64,000 nucleotides of DNA from Rhodovulum kholense (GCF_003053725.1 NZ_QAYC01000015.1:27285-91284); one strand, 5' to 3'; positions 33,535 to 42,785 are shown, counted from the first letter of the stretch. A program made the numbers and translations. Notes: a model not told the origin generated them from the sequence alone.

Positions 33535-34826
33535 GCCGCCACCGCCTCGGGCCGCCCGCGCAGAAGGGCCTCTGCCACCTCGATGCCGCTCGCGAGCCCG
33601 TCTTCGTGAAACCCGTTCCGCATCCAGGCGCCGCAGAACCAGGTGCGGTTGGTCCCGTTCATCCGCCGCACGGTCTGCTGCGCCTCGAGCGCCCCCCGGT
33701 CATAGACCGGATGGCGGAAGGTGACCGTGTCATAAATCAAGTCGTCCCGGATCGGCCGCCGGCTGTTCAGCGTGACGAACAGCGGATCGTCCTCGGGGAT
33801 CGGTTGCAGCGAGTTCATCCAGTAGGTCAGGTCGATCCGCTCGGTCCGGGCGCCGGTTTCTTCGGCGTAATTCCAGCTTGACCAGACCGCGCGGCGTTTG
33901 GGCATCACCGAGGGATCGGCATGCAGCACCGCCTCGTTCGGCTGATACCGCACGGCCCCCAGCGCCGCGCGCTCTTCGGGCGTGGCATCGGACAAAAGCG
34001 CCAGGCTGTCATCGGAATGGGTCGCGAAGACGACCTCGTCGAACCGCTCCCACGCGCCGCCCTGGGCGCGGATCTCGACGCCCTCGGCATCGCGGCGCAC
34101 CGCCGCGACCGGCGCGGCCTTGCGGATCTCGACGCCCTGGTCGGCCAGCGCGGCCTCGAGCCTGCGCACATATTCGACCGACCCGCCCGCGACCGTGTAC
34201 CACTGATGCTGGCCCGAGGTGCTGAGCAGCGCATGATTGTCGAAGAAGTTGATCAGGGCCTGCGCCGGGAAATCGAGGATGCCCTTGCTCGGCGTCGACC
34301 AGATCGCGCCCGAAAGGGGCAGAAGATAGCGGTCGCGGAACCAGTCGCCGGTGCCGAGCGCGGCAAGGAAATCGCCCAGGGAAACCGACGGGTCGCGGGC
34401 CTCGTCCTTTGCCCGGGCATTGAAGCGGGTGACATCGCGCAGCATGCCCCAGAAGCGCGGGTTCAGCGCGTTCGCGGGCTGGGCAAAGACCGCGCGCAGG
34501 TTTCTCAGGCCGTATTCGAAGGTCCCGCCATCGAAGGAGGCGCCAAAGCTCATGTCGGATTTCGCCACCGGCACGCCGAGCTTTTCGAACAGCCGCACCA
34601 TATGCGGGTAGTTCACCCGGTTGAACACGATAAAGCCGGTATCCACGGGCCGGTCGCCCTTTCGGCCCGCCAGAACCGTGCGGGCATGGCCGCCCAGCCG
34701 CCCCTCGGCCTCGAACAGCGTCACCCGGGCGCTTTCGGCCAGCAGATGCGCCGCGCCAAGCCCCGAGATGCCGCCCCCGATCACGGCGATGCGCCGACGA
34801 TGCCCCGCCGCGGTGTCGATTGCCAT
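33531..34826 (-). CDS. FAD-dependent NAD/FAD-binding oxidoreductase (amine-oxidase-like), first gene of the sigma-E-linked operon
   Basis: 431 residues. Rossmann FAD motif RIAVIGGGISGLGAAHLLAE then FEAEGRLGGHARTV; also VDTGFIVFNRVNYPHM and the C-terminal FCGAWMRNGFHEDGLASGIE. COG2907 proteins of this kind desaturate or otherwise modify fatty acyl chains; from memory, the R. sphaeroides counterpart (RSP_1091) belongs to the RpoE regulon and has been linked to furan/cyclopropane-type fatty acid formation. Start 34826 has GAGGAG 9 nt upstream. It diverges from rpoE across 271 bp. Confidence 0.9.
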   Translation of the reverse strand: MAIDTAAGHRRRIAVIGGGISGLGAAHLLAESARVTLFEAEGRLGGHARTVLAGRKGDRPVDTGFIVFNRVNYPHMVRLFEKLGVPVAKSDMSFGASFDGGTFEYGLRNLRAVFAQPANALNPRFWGMLRDVTRFNARAKDEARDPSVSLGDFLAALGTGDWFRDRYLLPLSGAIWSTPSKGILDFPAQALINFFDNHALLSTSGQHQWYTVAGGSVEYVRRLEAALADQGVEIRKAAPVAAVRRDAEGVEIRAQGGAWERFDEVVFATHSDDSLALLSDATPEERAALGAVRYQPNEAVLHADPSVMPKRRAVWSSWNYAEETGARTERIDLTYWMNSLQPIPEDDPLFVTLNSRRPIRDDLIYDTVTFRHPVYDRGALEAQQTVRRMNGTNRTWFCGAWMRNGFHEDGLASGIEVAEALLRGRPEAVAA

Positions 34827-34958
34827 TCCGGTCTGCTCCTCTTTGCCCCGTGCTCGGATATGGGCTTTCGGGGGCGTCTGTCCAGAACTTGGGCGCCTAT
34901 GTCCCGCACCGTTTCGTCCCGTTCCTTCGGCAGGCTGGCGTTTTTTTCGGCATCGCGG

Positions 34959-34988
34959 TGATCCGGTCCGGCCTCTGCCGCGTATCAG
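34959..34988 (+). promoter_or_regulatory. Candidate RpoE (group IV sigma) promoter, nearly symmetric
   Basis: TGATCC at 34959-34964, 18 bp, then TATCAG at 34983-34988, 110 bp before the rpoE start. TGATCC is the -35 hexamer I recall for R. sphaeroides sigma-E promoters. Read on the minus strand the same block gives TGATAC (34987-34982), 17 bp, GGATCA, facing the five-gene operon. No other TGAT/ATCA -35-like element exists on the minus strand of this intergenic region. Confidence 0.6.
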
Positions 34989-35097
34989 GACCATGATGCA
35001 CGGCTTGCAGGCCAGCCAGTTTGGGGATGAAGCCAGGAGGGCACCGCCCTATCTTGGAAGAAATGAACCATTTCTGCGCAGGACCGAGGCTGACGTC

Positions 35098-35646
35098 GTG
35101 AATGAAAGACAGGCGACCGACACCAGATGGGTGACATGCGTGACGCGCATCCGGGACGAGCGGGACCAGACCGCTTTCGCCCGGCTGTTCGCGCATTTCG
35201 CCCCCCGGGTGAAGGCGTTCTTGATGAAATCCGGGGCCGATGCGGCCCTGGCGGAAGAATGTGCGCAGGAGGTGATGGCGACGGTCTGGCGCAAGGCGCA
35301 TCTGTTCGATCCGGAGCGGGCCAGCGTGGCGACATGGATCTTCACCATCGCCCGCAACCGGCGGATCGACGCGCTGCGCAAGCAGCGGCATCCCGAGCCC
35401 GAGGATCTGACCTGGGGCCCGGAACACGAGCCCGACCAGGCCGAGACACTGGCACTGCAACAGGAGAGCGAACAGCTCGGGCGCGCCCTTCAGGCGTTGC
35501 CCGAGGCCCAGAGGGTGCTGATCGAACGGGCCTATTTCGGCGAGCTCTCGCATCGCGAGATCGCAGCCGAGACCGGCCTGCCGCTTGGCACGATCAAATC
35601 GAGGATACGGCTGGCGCTGGAACGCTTGCGCCAGGAGATGACATGA
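35098..35646 (+). CDS. rpoE: ECF sigma factor RpoE (singlet oxygen response)
   Basis: 182-residue group IV sigma factor. Region 2 (about 25-95) includes LFAHFAPRVKAFLMKSG, AEECAQEVMATVWRKAHLFD and WIFTIARNRRIDALRK. Region 4 (about 125-180) includes ALPEAQRVLIERAYFGELSH and TGLPLGTIKSRIRLALERLR. It closely follows the R. sphaeroides RpoE sequence as I remember it, which directs the response to singlet oxygen. The start is GTG at 35098 with GAGG 8 nt upstream; the larger upstream ORF covers the promoter and is not coding. chrR begins 16 bp downstream. Confidence 0.94.
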   Translation: MNERQATDTRWVTCVTRIRDERDQTAFARLFAHFAPRVKAFLMKSGADAALAEECAQEVMATVWRKAHLFDPERASVATWIFTIARNRRIDALRKQRHPEPEDLTWGPEHEPDQAETLALQQESEQLGRALQALPEAQRVLIERAYFGELSHREIAAETGLPLGTIKSRIRLALERLRQEMT

Positions 35647-35662
35647 GGATGCGACCGGACCC

Positions 35663-36319
35663 ATGACGACGCCCATCATCCACCACCTGACCGACGATCT
35701 TCTGATGGCCCATGCCTCGGGCAGCCTGCCCGAAGCCTTCGGGCTGGTCGTCGCGACCCATGTGTCGCTGTGCGACGAGTGTCGGGCCCGGCTGGCCGGA
35801 TACGAGGCGGTGGGCGGCGCGGTGCTTGAAGACGCGGACCCGGGCGTTGCCATGGCCGAGGACAGCCTGGCCGCGACGCTCCGGCTGATTGCCGACATGC
35901 CCGAGGAGGCGCGCATCGCGGCGCCCGAACCGGCCGCCCCCGTCTTCCCGATGCCACTGCGCGACTATGTCGGCGGCGATGCGGATACGGTGCAATGGCG
36001 CGCGCTGGGCGGCGGGGTGCGGCAGGCGGTTCTGCCCACGGCCCGGGACGCGACCGTGCGGCTGCTGTATATCCCCGCAGGCATGGCGATGCCCGATCAC
36101 GGCCATGGCGGGATGGAACTGACGCTGGTGCTGCAGGGCGCCTTCGAGGATGCGGGCGGCCGCTATGGGCGCGGCGATGTCGAGGTTGCGGGCGAAGACC
36201 TCGACCACACCCCCGTCGCGGCGCCGGGTCCCGACTGCATCTGTCTGGCTGCGACCGACGCGCCGCTGAAATTCCACGGCCTGCTGCCGCGTCTGGCGCA
36301 GCCTTTCATCGGGATCTGA
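35663..36319 (+). CDS. chrR: Zinc anti-sigma factor ChrR (cupin type)
   Basis: 218 residues. The N-terminal ZAS anti-sigma domain has ligands His8, His33, Cys37 and Cys40 (THVSLCDEC), each shifted by +2 from R. sphaeroides ChrR (H6, H31, C35, C38). The C-terminal cupin domain has His146, His148, Glu152 and His182, each shifted by +5 from the known H141, H143, E147 and H177, and Cys192/Cys194. All residues known to be needed for RpoE binding and singlet-oxygen sensing are therefore intact. Singlet oxygen triggers loss of the RpoE-ChrR complex. Confidence 0.95.
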   Translation: MTTPIIHHLTDDLLMAHASGSLPEAFGLVVATHVSLCDECRARLAGYEAVGGAVLEDADPGVAMAEDSLAATLRLIADMPEEARIAAPEPAAPVFPMPLRDYVGGDADTVQWRALGGGVRQAVLPTARDATVRLLYIPAGMAMPDHGHGGMELTLVLQGAFEDAGGRYGRGDVEVAGEDLDHTPVAAPGPDCICLAATDAPLKFHGLLPRLAQPFIGI

Positions 36320-36328
36320 GCCGCCGCC

Positions 36329-37501
36329 CTATTCGGCGGGCCGGGGCAGGGGCGGCATCATCTCGTCCTGATCGGCCCCCAGTTCCTCGAAATCGAGATT
36401 GTCGAGCTTGGCCGCGCGTTTGCCCGCGCGCTCGGCGGCGACGCCGATGCCTTCCAGATCGGCGCGGGCCTGACCGAAATGGGTGGTCAGCCGGTCAACC
36501 CGTTCCGCCACCAGTTCGACATCGCGATGCAACTGGCGCAGTGTGCGCCGGATGGCGCCGGCCTGATCGCGCATCCGCGCATCCTTGAGGATCGCCCGCA
36601 TCGTGTTCAGCGTCGCCATGCAGGTGGTGGGCGACACGATCCAGACCCGCGCCTCGAAGCTTTCGCGCACCAGATCGGGGAAATTGGCGTGCAGTTCCGC
36701 ATAGACCGCCTCGGAGGGCAGGAACATCAGCGCACCGTCGGCAGTCTCTTCGGCGACGATGTATTTCTGCGAGATTGCCCGGATATGGGTCCGAACGGCG
36801 GTGCGGAAGGCGCGCGCGGCCTCTTGCCGGTCCCATTGGGTTTCGGCCCGGCGCAGCGCCTCGTAGGCTTCCAGCGGAAACTTCGAATCGACCACGATGG
36901 GTCCGGGCGGCTTCGGCAGCCGGATCAGGCAATCGGCCCGCTTGCCGTTCGACAGCGTCGCTTGCAGCACATAGCTGTCCTTGGGCAGCGCCTTGCCGAC
37001 GATATCGGCCAGCTGGATCTCGCCGAAGGCGCCCCTTGTCTGCTTGTTCGACAGGATGTCCTGCAAGGATAGCACATTGCCCGACAGCTTCTCGATATTC
37101 TCCTGCGCCCGGTCGATGGTGGACAGACGTTCCTGCAACTCGCCCAGCGACAGCGCGGTGCGGCGCGAGGCGCCTTCGAGATTGCGGTTCATCTGCTCGG
37201 TGACCGCGGCCAGACGGCTTTCCATCAGCCGCAGCATGTTGGCCTGCGCCGCCGCCTGCGCCTCCGACACATGGGTCAGCCCGCCCGCCAGCCGCTGCTG
37301 TCCCTCGCCCAGCTGATCGACCCGCCGCGCCAGCCGGTCCATCTGGTAGATCAGCGGTGCGGCCATCTCGGCCGACCGCCCGGCCCGGCGCACCGCCGCG
37401 ATCAGAAGCCCCAGCACCAGAAGGATAAGCGCCGCAGCCCCGGCCGCCGCCAGTACGACGGGGTCATCCCAGGCATAGGCCGTGCCGAAGACCTCGATCA
37501 T
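36329..37501 (-). CDS. rmuC: DNA recombination protein RmuC
   Basis: 390 residues: one N-terminal membrane helix (about 12-35), a long coiled coil (about 50-150), then the nuclease-like RmuC core (KQTRGAFGEIQLADIV, PIVVDSKFPLEAYEAL, DGALMFLPSEAVYAELH, RVWIVSPTTCMATLNTM). RmuC restricts inverted-repeat rearrangements. Start 37501 overlaps the mutL stop (ATGA). The gene ends 10 bp from convergent chrR. Confidence 0.92.
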   Translation of the reverse strand: MIEVFGTAYAWDDPVVLAAAGAAALILLVLGLLIAAVRRAGRSAEMAAPLIYQMDRLARRVDQLGEGQQRLAGGLTHVSEAQAAAQANMLRLMESRLAAVTEQMNRNLEGASRRTALSLGELQERLSTIDRAQENIEKLSGNVLSLQDILSNKQTRGAFGEIQLADIVGKALPKDSYVLQATLSNGKRADCLIRLPKPPGPIVVDSKFPLEAYEALRRAETQWDRQEAARAFRTAVRTHIRAISQKYIVAEETADGALMFLPSEAVYAELHANFPDLVRESFEARVWIVSPTTCMATLNTMRAILKDARMRDQAGAIRRTLRQLHRDVELVAERVDRLTTHFGQARADLEGIGVAAERAGKRAAKLDNLDFEELGADQDEMMPPLPRPAE

Positions 37502-39369
37502 GTGCGCCCGAACAGCCGCTCGATATCGGAAAGCTTCAGCTCGACATAGGTCGGGCGGCCGTGGTTGCACTGGCCCGACAACGGCGTCGCCTCCATCTCG
37601 CGCAGCAGCGCATTCATCTCGTCGGCGCGCATCCGCCGTCCCGACCGGATCGAGCCGTGGCAGGCCACCCGGCTGAGGATCGCATCGAGCCGCGCCTGCA
37701 GGGTCTGGCTGTCGCCCAGATCGGCCAGTTCGTCGAGGATGTCGCGGATCAGCGCCCCGGCATCGACCTCGCCCAGCAACGCGGGCGTCTCGCGCACCGC
37801 GATGGCGCCGGGGCCGAAGGGCTCGACCGTCAGGCCCATGCGGGTCAGGTCGGCCTCGTGCTCCATCAGCCGGGCGATGTCGCCCTCGGACAGATCGACG
37901 ATCTCGGGGATCAGCAGTGCCTGCGCCGCGACGCCCCGCTCGGCCATCTGGCGTTTCAGCTTCTCGTAAACCAGTCGCTCATGGGCGGCATGCTGATCGA
38001 CGATGATCATGCCGCGCTCGGTCTGGGCGATGATGTAGTTCTCATGCAGCTGCGCCCGGGCGGCGCCAAGGGGCAGAGCCTCGGCCTCGGGCGCGGGCGC
38101 GACGGTCTCGAACCGGGCCGAGGGATCGGCGAAGCCCTGGGCCAATGGCGCCTCGGACGGGACTCCGGACAGGGCCGGCGGCGTGAGCGGCGCCTGCACG
38201 GCAAAGGACAGGCTCAGCGCGCGGGGCGAGGGCCGGTCCATCTGGTAGACCCGCGGCGGGCCGGGCGGTTCGGGCCGCATCGCGCCCAGCGTCGCGCCCG
38301 CCACCGTGCTCGAGGCGCGGTGCCCGGCCCCGGCCAGCGCATGGCGCAGCGCCGAGACGATCAGCCCGCGCACGATGCCCGGCTCGCGAAAGCGGACCTC
38401 GGCCTTGGCGGGGTGGACGTTGACATCGACCAGATGCGGGTCGCAATCGATGAACAGCGCCGCCGCCGGATGCCGGTCGCGGCTGAGCACGTCCATATAG
38501 GCGGCCCTCAGCGCCCCGATCAGTTGCTTGTCGCGGACCGGACGCCCGTTGACGAAGAAGAACTGCGCGACCGCCGCACCGCGCGAATAGGTCGGCAGGG
38601 CGGCGAAGCCGGTCAGGCCGAAGCCTTCGCGCTCGGCCTCGATCTTGAGCGCGTTCTCGGCGAAGTCGCGGCCCATCACCGCGACGACCCGGCCATAAAG
38701 CGCGTCGAACAGATCGCCCGTCTGCGCATCGGCGCGGAAGATCACGCGGCCCTCGCCGCCGTCCGACATGTCGCGCAGCGAAAAGCCGATGAAGGGCTCG
38801 GCCAGCGCCAGCCGTTTCACCACATCAGAGATGGCCTGCGCCTCGGCCCGGTCGCTGCGCAGGAATTTCAGCCGCGCGGGCGTCGCGAAGAAAAGATCGC
38901 GCAGTTCGACCACGGTGCCCCGGTTCAGCGCCGCCGGTGTCACCGGCCCGGCCGCGCCGCCGGTGACCACGATCCGCGCGGCCTCGGCGCCGTCGCGGCG
39001 CGAGGTGATGGTCAGCCGCCCGACCGCCCCCAGCGAGGGCAGCGCCTCGCCACGAAAGCCGAAACTGCGGATATCCAGAAGGTCCGAGCCGTCGATTTTC
39101 GACGTGGCATGGCGCGACAGGGCCAGCGGCAGATCCTCGGGCGCCATGCCCCAGCCGTCGTCGGTGACGCGGATCAGCCCCTTGCCGCCCTGGGCATAGG
39201 CGACCTCGATCCGCCGCGCGCCCGCATCTATGGCGTTCTCGACCAGTTCCTTCACCGCCGAAGCGGGCCGTTCGACCACCTCGCCCGCGGCAATGCGGTT
39301 GATGGCCGCCTCGTCAAGCTGACGAATTCTTGGGGGATCTTGGCGAATGTTGGGGGCGGGGGAGGTCAT
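37498..39369 (-). CDS. mutL: DNA mismatch repair protein MutL
   Basis: 623 residues. GHKL ATPase motifs: ELVENAIDAGA, VTDDGWGM and SFGFRGEALPSL. The linker spans about 335-430. The C-terminal domain keeps the endonuclease motif DQHAAHERLVYE (DQHA-x2-E-x4-E) and a CNHGRPTYVEL zinc-site motif, so this MutL should nick DNA itself, as expected for bacteria lacking MutH. It overlaps rmuC by 4 bp and starts 42 bp after the stop of the M16 gene. Confidence 0.96.
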   Translation of the reverse strand: MTSPAPNIRQDPPRIRQLDEAAINRIAAGEVVERPASAVKELVENAIDAGARRIEVAYAQGGKGLIRVTDDGWGMAPEDLPLALSRHATSKIDGSDLLDIRSFGFRGEALPSLGAVGRLTITSRRDGAEAARIVVTGGAAGPVTPAALNRGTVVELRDLFFATPARLKFLRSDRAEAQAISDVVKRLALAEPFIGFSLRDMSDGGEGRVIFRADAQTGDLFDALYGRVVAVMGRDFAENALKIEAEREGFGLTGFAALPTYSRGAAVAQFFFVNGRPVRDKQLIGALRAAYMDVLSRDRHPAAALFIDCDPHLVDVNVHPAKAEVRFREPGIVRGLIVSALRHALAGAGHRASSTVAGATLGAMRPEPPGPPRVYQMDRPSPRALSLSFAVQAPLTPPALSGVPSEAPLAQGFADPSARFETVAPAPEAEALPLGAARAQLHENYIIAQTERGMIIVDQHAAHERLVYEKLKRQMAERGVAAQALLIPEIVDLSEGDIARLMEHEADLTRMGLTVEPFGPGAIAVRETPALLGEVDAGALIRDILDELADLGDSQTLQARLDAILSRVACHGSIRSGRRMRADEMNALLREMEATPLSGQCNHGRPTYVELKLSDIERLFGRT

Positions 39370-39411
39370 GCCACAATTTCTAGCACGCCCCCCGCCGATT
39401 CGACCATGGGG

Positions 39412-40728
39412 TCAGTTGGTGGTTTCCAGACCCTGCGGCTGGCCCACCACGACGAATTGCAGATGCGCCGGGTCAAGCCATTCGGCCGCCACCCGGCGCA
39501 CGTCGTCGAGCGTCACGGCGCGGATCTTGTCGTTCCGGGTCTTGACGTAATCGGGCGTCAGCCCCTCCATCTGCATGCCGACGAGGATGCGGGCGATGGG
39601 CCCGTTGCCGTCGAAGCGCAGCGGATAGGCGCCGGTCAGGTAGGTCTTGACCTTGTCGAGTTCGTCTTCGGTCGCGCCTTGCTCGGCCATGCGCGCCCAT
39701 TCGTCCCGGATCACCTGGACCGCCTCGGCGATCTTGTCATTGCCCGAGGCGACCTGCCCCATGATCAGCGCCGCATGATCCATCGGCATCAGGTAGGAAT
39801 AGACGCCGTAGGTCAGCCCGCGCTTGACCCGGACCTCTTCCATCAGACGGGCGCCGAAGCCGCCGCCGCCGAGGATCTGGTTCATCACGAAGGCCGCGAA
39901 GAAATCGGGATCGTCGCGTTCAAGCCCGCGCTGGCCGAACACCGCCACCGATTGCGGCGTGTCGAAGGGCACAACGTTCACCCCGCCCGCAAGGTTCAGC
40001 GGCGCGGGTCCGGGCATCGGCGCACCGGTTTCGGGCAGATCGCCGAGAAGCGTATCGAGCATTTTGCCCAGATCCTCGGCCGAGATGTCGCCGGCGGCGG
40101 CCACATACAGCCGGTCGCGGGCGATCACCCGGTCGCGGGCCGCAATCAGATCGTCGCGGGTCAGGGCATTCACGCTGTCCTCGGTGCCGCTGATCGGGGT
40201 GGCATAGGGGTGGTCGCCGAAGGCGATCCGGTCGAAGGTCTGGCCCGCGATGGCATTGGGATCGGTCGCGTCCGACCGGATGCCCGAGATCACCTGGGCG
40301 CGCACCCGGTCGATGGCATCCTGATCGAAGCGGGGCGCCACCAGCGCCTGGCGCAGCAGCCCGACCGCCTCGTCGCGGTTCTCGGTCAGCATCCGGGCCG
40401 AGATCGCCAGCGAATCCGAACTCACGTCAAAGCGGTAACTGGCCGCCAGCGCATCGCGTTCGCGGGCAAAGGCACGGGCATCCATCTCGCCCGCCCCTTC
40501 CTCAAGCAGACCGGTCATCAGGTTGATGGCGCCGCGCTTGCCCGGCGCGTCGAGGCTCGCCCCGCCCTGAAACCGGATCTCGACCGAGACGAAGGGCACC
40601 TCGTGGCTTTCGACCAGCCAGGCATGGATGCCGCCGGGCGAGGTGACCTCCTGGATCTCGACCTCGGCCCGCAAGGGCAGGGCTGCGAGAAGGACGAAGG
40701 CGAAGCTGCTGAAGACGGCGCGGATCAT
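39412..40728 (-). CDS. M16-family peptidase-like protein lacking the zinc motif
   Basis: 438 residues with signal peptide (MIRAVFSSFAFVLLAALPLRA). It has the M16 fold (GASLDAPGKRGAINLMTGLL, YVAAAGDISAEDLGKML, ILGGGGFGARLMEEVRVKRGLTYG), but the position of HxxEH reads NLMTGLLEEG, so it cannot bind catalytic zinc. It keeps the C-terminal Arg-Tyr region (VRVKRGLTYGVYSY) used for substrate binding. It is the non-catalytic partner of the adjacent active M16 protein, an arrangement known for bacterial heterodimeric M16B peptidases. It overlaps that gene by 4 bp. Confidence 0.9.
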   Translation of the reverse strand: MIRAVFSSFAFVLLAALPLRAEVEIQEVTSPGGIHAWLVESHEVPFVSVEIRFQGGASLDAPGKRGAINLMTGLLEEGAGEMDARAFARERDALAASYRFDVSSDSLAISARMLTENRDEAVGLLRQALVAPRFDQDAIDRVRAQVISGIRSDATDPNAIAGQTFDRIAFGDHPYATPISGTEDSVNALTRDDLIAARDRVIARDRLYVAAAGDISAEDLGKMLDTLLGDLPETGAPMPGPAPLNLAGGVNVVPFDTPQSVAVFGQRGLERDDPDFFAAFVMNQILGGGGFGARLMEEVRVKRGLTYGVYSYLMPMDHAALIMGQVASGNDKIAEAVQVIRDEWARMAEQGATEDELDKVKTYLTGAYPLRFDGNGPIARILVGMQMEGLTPDYVKTRNDKIRAVTLDDVRRVAAEWLDPAHLQFVVVGQPQGLETTN

Positions 40729-42107
40729 TGGGTCACCTCCTGCGAGCCCGTGGGAATCGCCGTGGGTGCGTCGGACGGCGCGACCCCCGGCGGGGTTTCG
40801 AGCCAGCCGGTGACCGAGGCGCGCGGGTCCAGCACGGCGTGTGCGGCCGCCATCACGTCCTCGGGCGTGACCTCCTGCAGGATCTCGGGCCAGGATTGCA
40901 CATCCTCGACGCTCATCCCCACCGCCAGCGCCGCGCCATAGCGCCGGGCCAGCCCCTGGATATTGTCGCGGGCATAGATTTCCGAGGCGCGCAGCTGGGT
41001 CTTGATGCTTTCGAACAGGGCCGGATCGACGCCCTGATCGAGGAACTCGGTCAAAGCCTTGTCGAGCCCGGCCTCGGCCTCGCCCAGCGAGACGCCCTCG
41101 GCGGGCACCACGACAAACCCGAAAGTGGTCTTGTCGAGCGACAGCCCGTCATAGAAGGCCGAGCTGTAGATCGCGGTGCGGCTGTCGAATTGCAGCTTGT
41201 CGCTGAGCACCGAATTGGTGCCCGAGCCGCCGAGGATCTCGGCCAGATAGGTCAGGGCAGCGGCCTGTTTCTGATCGCCCGGGGCGCGTTCGGGCGCCAG
41301 ATAGGTGCGGATCACGTAGGGCTGGGCGACGCGCGGGTCCTCAAAGGTCAGATGCCGGGCGGCCAGTTGCGGCGGCTCTTGCGGGCGCAGGCGCGGCGGC
41401 AGCGTTTCCGACGGGGCCAGCGGGCCGTAATGGGCCTCGGCCATCGCCCTGACCGCGTCGGGCTCGACATCGCCCGCGACCACCAGCACCGCGTTGTTCG
41501 GCGCGTAATAGGTGCGGTAATAGGCCAGCGCATCGGCCCGGCTCAGCCCCTCCATCTCGTGGCGCCAGCCGATGATCGGAATGCCGTAGGGGTGGTTGAG
41601 GTATTGCGCGGCGTTGCGCTGTTCGGAAAAGAGCGCGCCCGGGTCATTCTCGGTGCGCTGGTTGCGTTCCTCGAGGATCACGTTGCGCTCGGTCGCGACA
41701 TCGTCTTCCGACAGCTTCAGCCCGGTCATCCGGTCGGCCTCGAGCTTCATCATCAGATCCAGCCGGTCGGCGGCCACGCGCTGGAAATACGAGGTGTAGT
41801 CCCACGAGGTGAAGGCATTGTCGGACCCGCCGTTTTCCTCGACGATCTTCGAGAATTCGCCCGATCCGACCGTGTCGGTGCCCTTGAACATCAGGTGTTC
41901 CAGGAAATGGGCGATCCCGGACTTGCCGGCCGGTTCGTCGGCGGCGCCGACCTTGTACCAGACCATCTGCACCACGACCGGGGCGCGGTGATCCTCGACC
42001 ACCACAACCTCCATCCCGTTTGGCAGGGTGAAATCGGTCACCTTCTCGGCGCGGGCAGCCCCGGCCATGGCGATCAGGGCCAGAAGGGCCAGCCGGATCG
42101 GCATCAT
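40725..42107 (-). CDS. M16-family zinc peptidase, catalytic subunit
   Basis: 460 residues with signal peptide (MMPIRLALLALIAMAGAARA). The inverted zinc motif is intact: GIAHFLEHLMFKGT with His67, Glu70 and His71, and the distal Glu lies in LDLMMKLEADRM. Periplasmic peptidase that should pair with the adjacent inactive homologue to clear peptides. It starts 103 bp after the DUF3035 lipoprotein gene stop on the same strand. Confidence 0.93.
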   Translation of the reverse strand: MMPIRLALLALIAMAGAARAEKVTDFTLPNGMEVVVVEDHRAPVVVQMVWYKVGAADEPAGKSGIAHFLEHLMFKGTDTVGSGEFSKIVEENGGSDNAFTSWDYTSYFQRVAADRLDLMMKLEADRMTGLKLSEDDVATERNVILEERNQRTENDPGALFSEQRNAAQYLNHPYGIPIIGWRHEMEGLSRADALAYYRTYYAPNNAVLVVAGDVEPDAVRAMAEAHYGPLAPSETLPPRLRPQEPPQLAARHLTFEDPRVAQPYVIRTYLAPERAPGDQKQAAALTYLAEILGGSGTNSVLSDKLQFDSRTAIYSSAFYDGLSLDKTTFGFVVVPAEGVSLGEAEAGLDKALTEFLDQGVDPALFESIKTQLRASEIYARDNIQGLARRYGAALAVGMSVEDVQSWPEILQEVTPEDVMAAAHAVLDPRASVTGWLETPPGVAPSDAPTAIPTGSQEVTQ

Positions 42108-42210
42108 CGCTTGTCTCTCCTCGGGTCAGGCGGCATGAGGCAAGCTACCGCGGCGCCCGGGGTTTGCAACCGGCGCCACGCAGATGTGAGCGGACGCTAT
42201 GGCCGCCCTG

Positions 42211-42732
42211 TCATTTCAGACCTTCGGGGGGCGCGCTGACATTGCGCACGCCGCGCGCGCGCCAGCGTTCCAGTTCCTCGTACTGGTTCAGCGCCTGACG
42301 GCTGTAGGCCTTGTAATAGACGGTCACGTTGAACCAGCGTTCCAGCAGGCGGCCGTCATGCTTGCGGCGGTATTCGAGGTCTTCCTGCGCCAGCGTCTGG
42401 CGGATCGAGGGATCGACCCCGAACCGGCCGACCTGCGCCATCAGGCCCGGATCTCCGCCCGTTCCGCGCGCCGCATTGCCGCCCAGCGCGGCGATGGCGT
42501 CGGCCTCGGGCGTCGGATCGACCAGATTCGCGCCGCCCGGCGTCGGCGCGGGCAGGCTCGCCACGTCCTGGGGCATTTCCAGCGGTTTGTTCGGCACGAC
42601 CGAGAATTCGTCGGGCCCGCGCTCGGCGCCGCGCAGATGCATCAGCTTGGGCTGATAGTCGTCGCCACGGCTGCAGCCCGACAAGGCAGCCGCCATGGCC
42701 GCCCCAAGAACCAGTATCCGTGCCGATCGCAT
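42211..42732 (-). CDS. DUF3035 domain-containing lipoprotein
   Basis: 173 residues with a type II signal peptide and lipobox LSGC (Cys20), so an outer- or inner-membrane lipoprotein. The remainder shows DUF3035 traits (GPDEFSVVPNKPLEMPQDVA, LPAPTPGGANLVDP). It follows lspA, the signal peptidase that would process it, by 53 bp on the same strand, a conserved Rhodobacterales neighbourhood. Function unknown. Start 42732 gives the signal sequence; the longer in-frame ORF is not conserved. Confidence 0.9.
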   Translation of the reverse strand: MRSARILVLGAAMAAALSGCSRGDDYQPKLMHLRGAERGPDEFSVVPNKPLEMPQDVASLPAPTPGGANLVDPTPEADAIAALGGNAARGTGGDPGLMAQVGRFGVDPSIRQTLAQEDLEYRRKHDGRLLERWFNVTVYYKAYSRQALNQYEELERWRARGVRNVSAPPEGLK

Positions 42733-42785
42733 GCGCAGTCCCCTTCGTCCGATCTGGCCCTCTTTAACGCAGCTTGCAGGGCGCG

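Noticed and set aside
37561..40941. 1126-codon plus-strand open frame opposite mutL and the M16 genes
   Set aside because: Runs across three overlapping minus-strand genes with full family motifs; its composition is that of a frame shadow.
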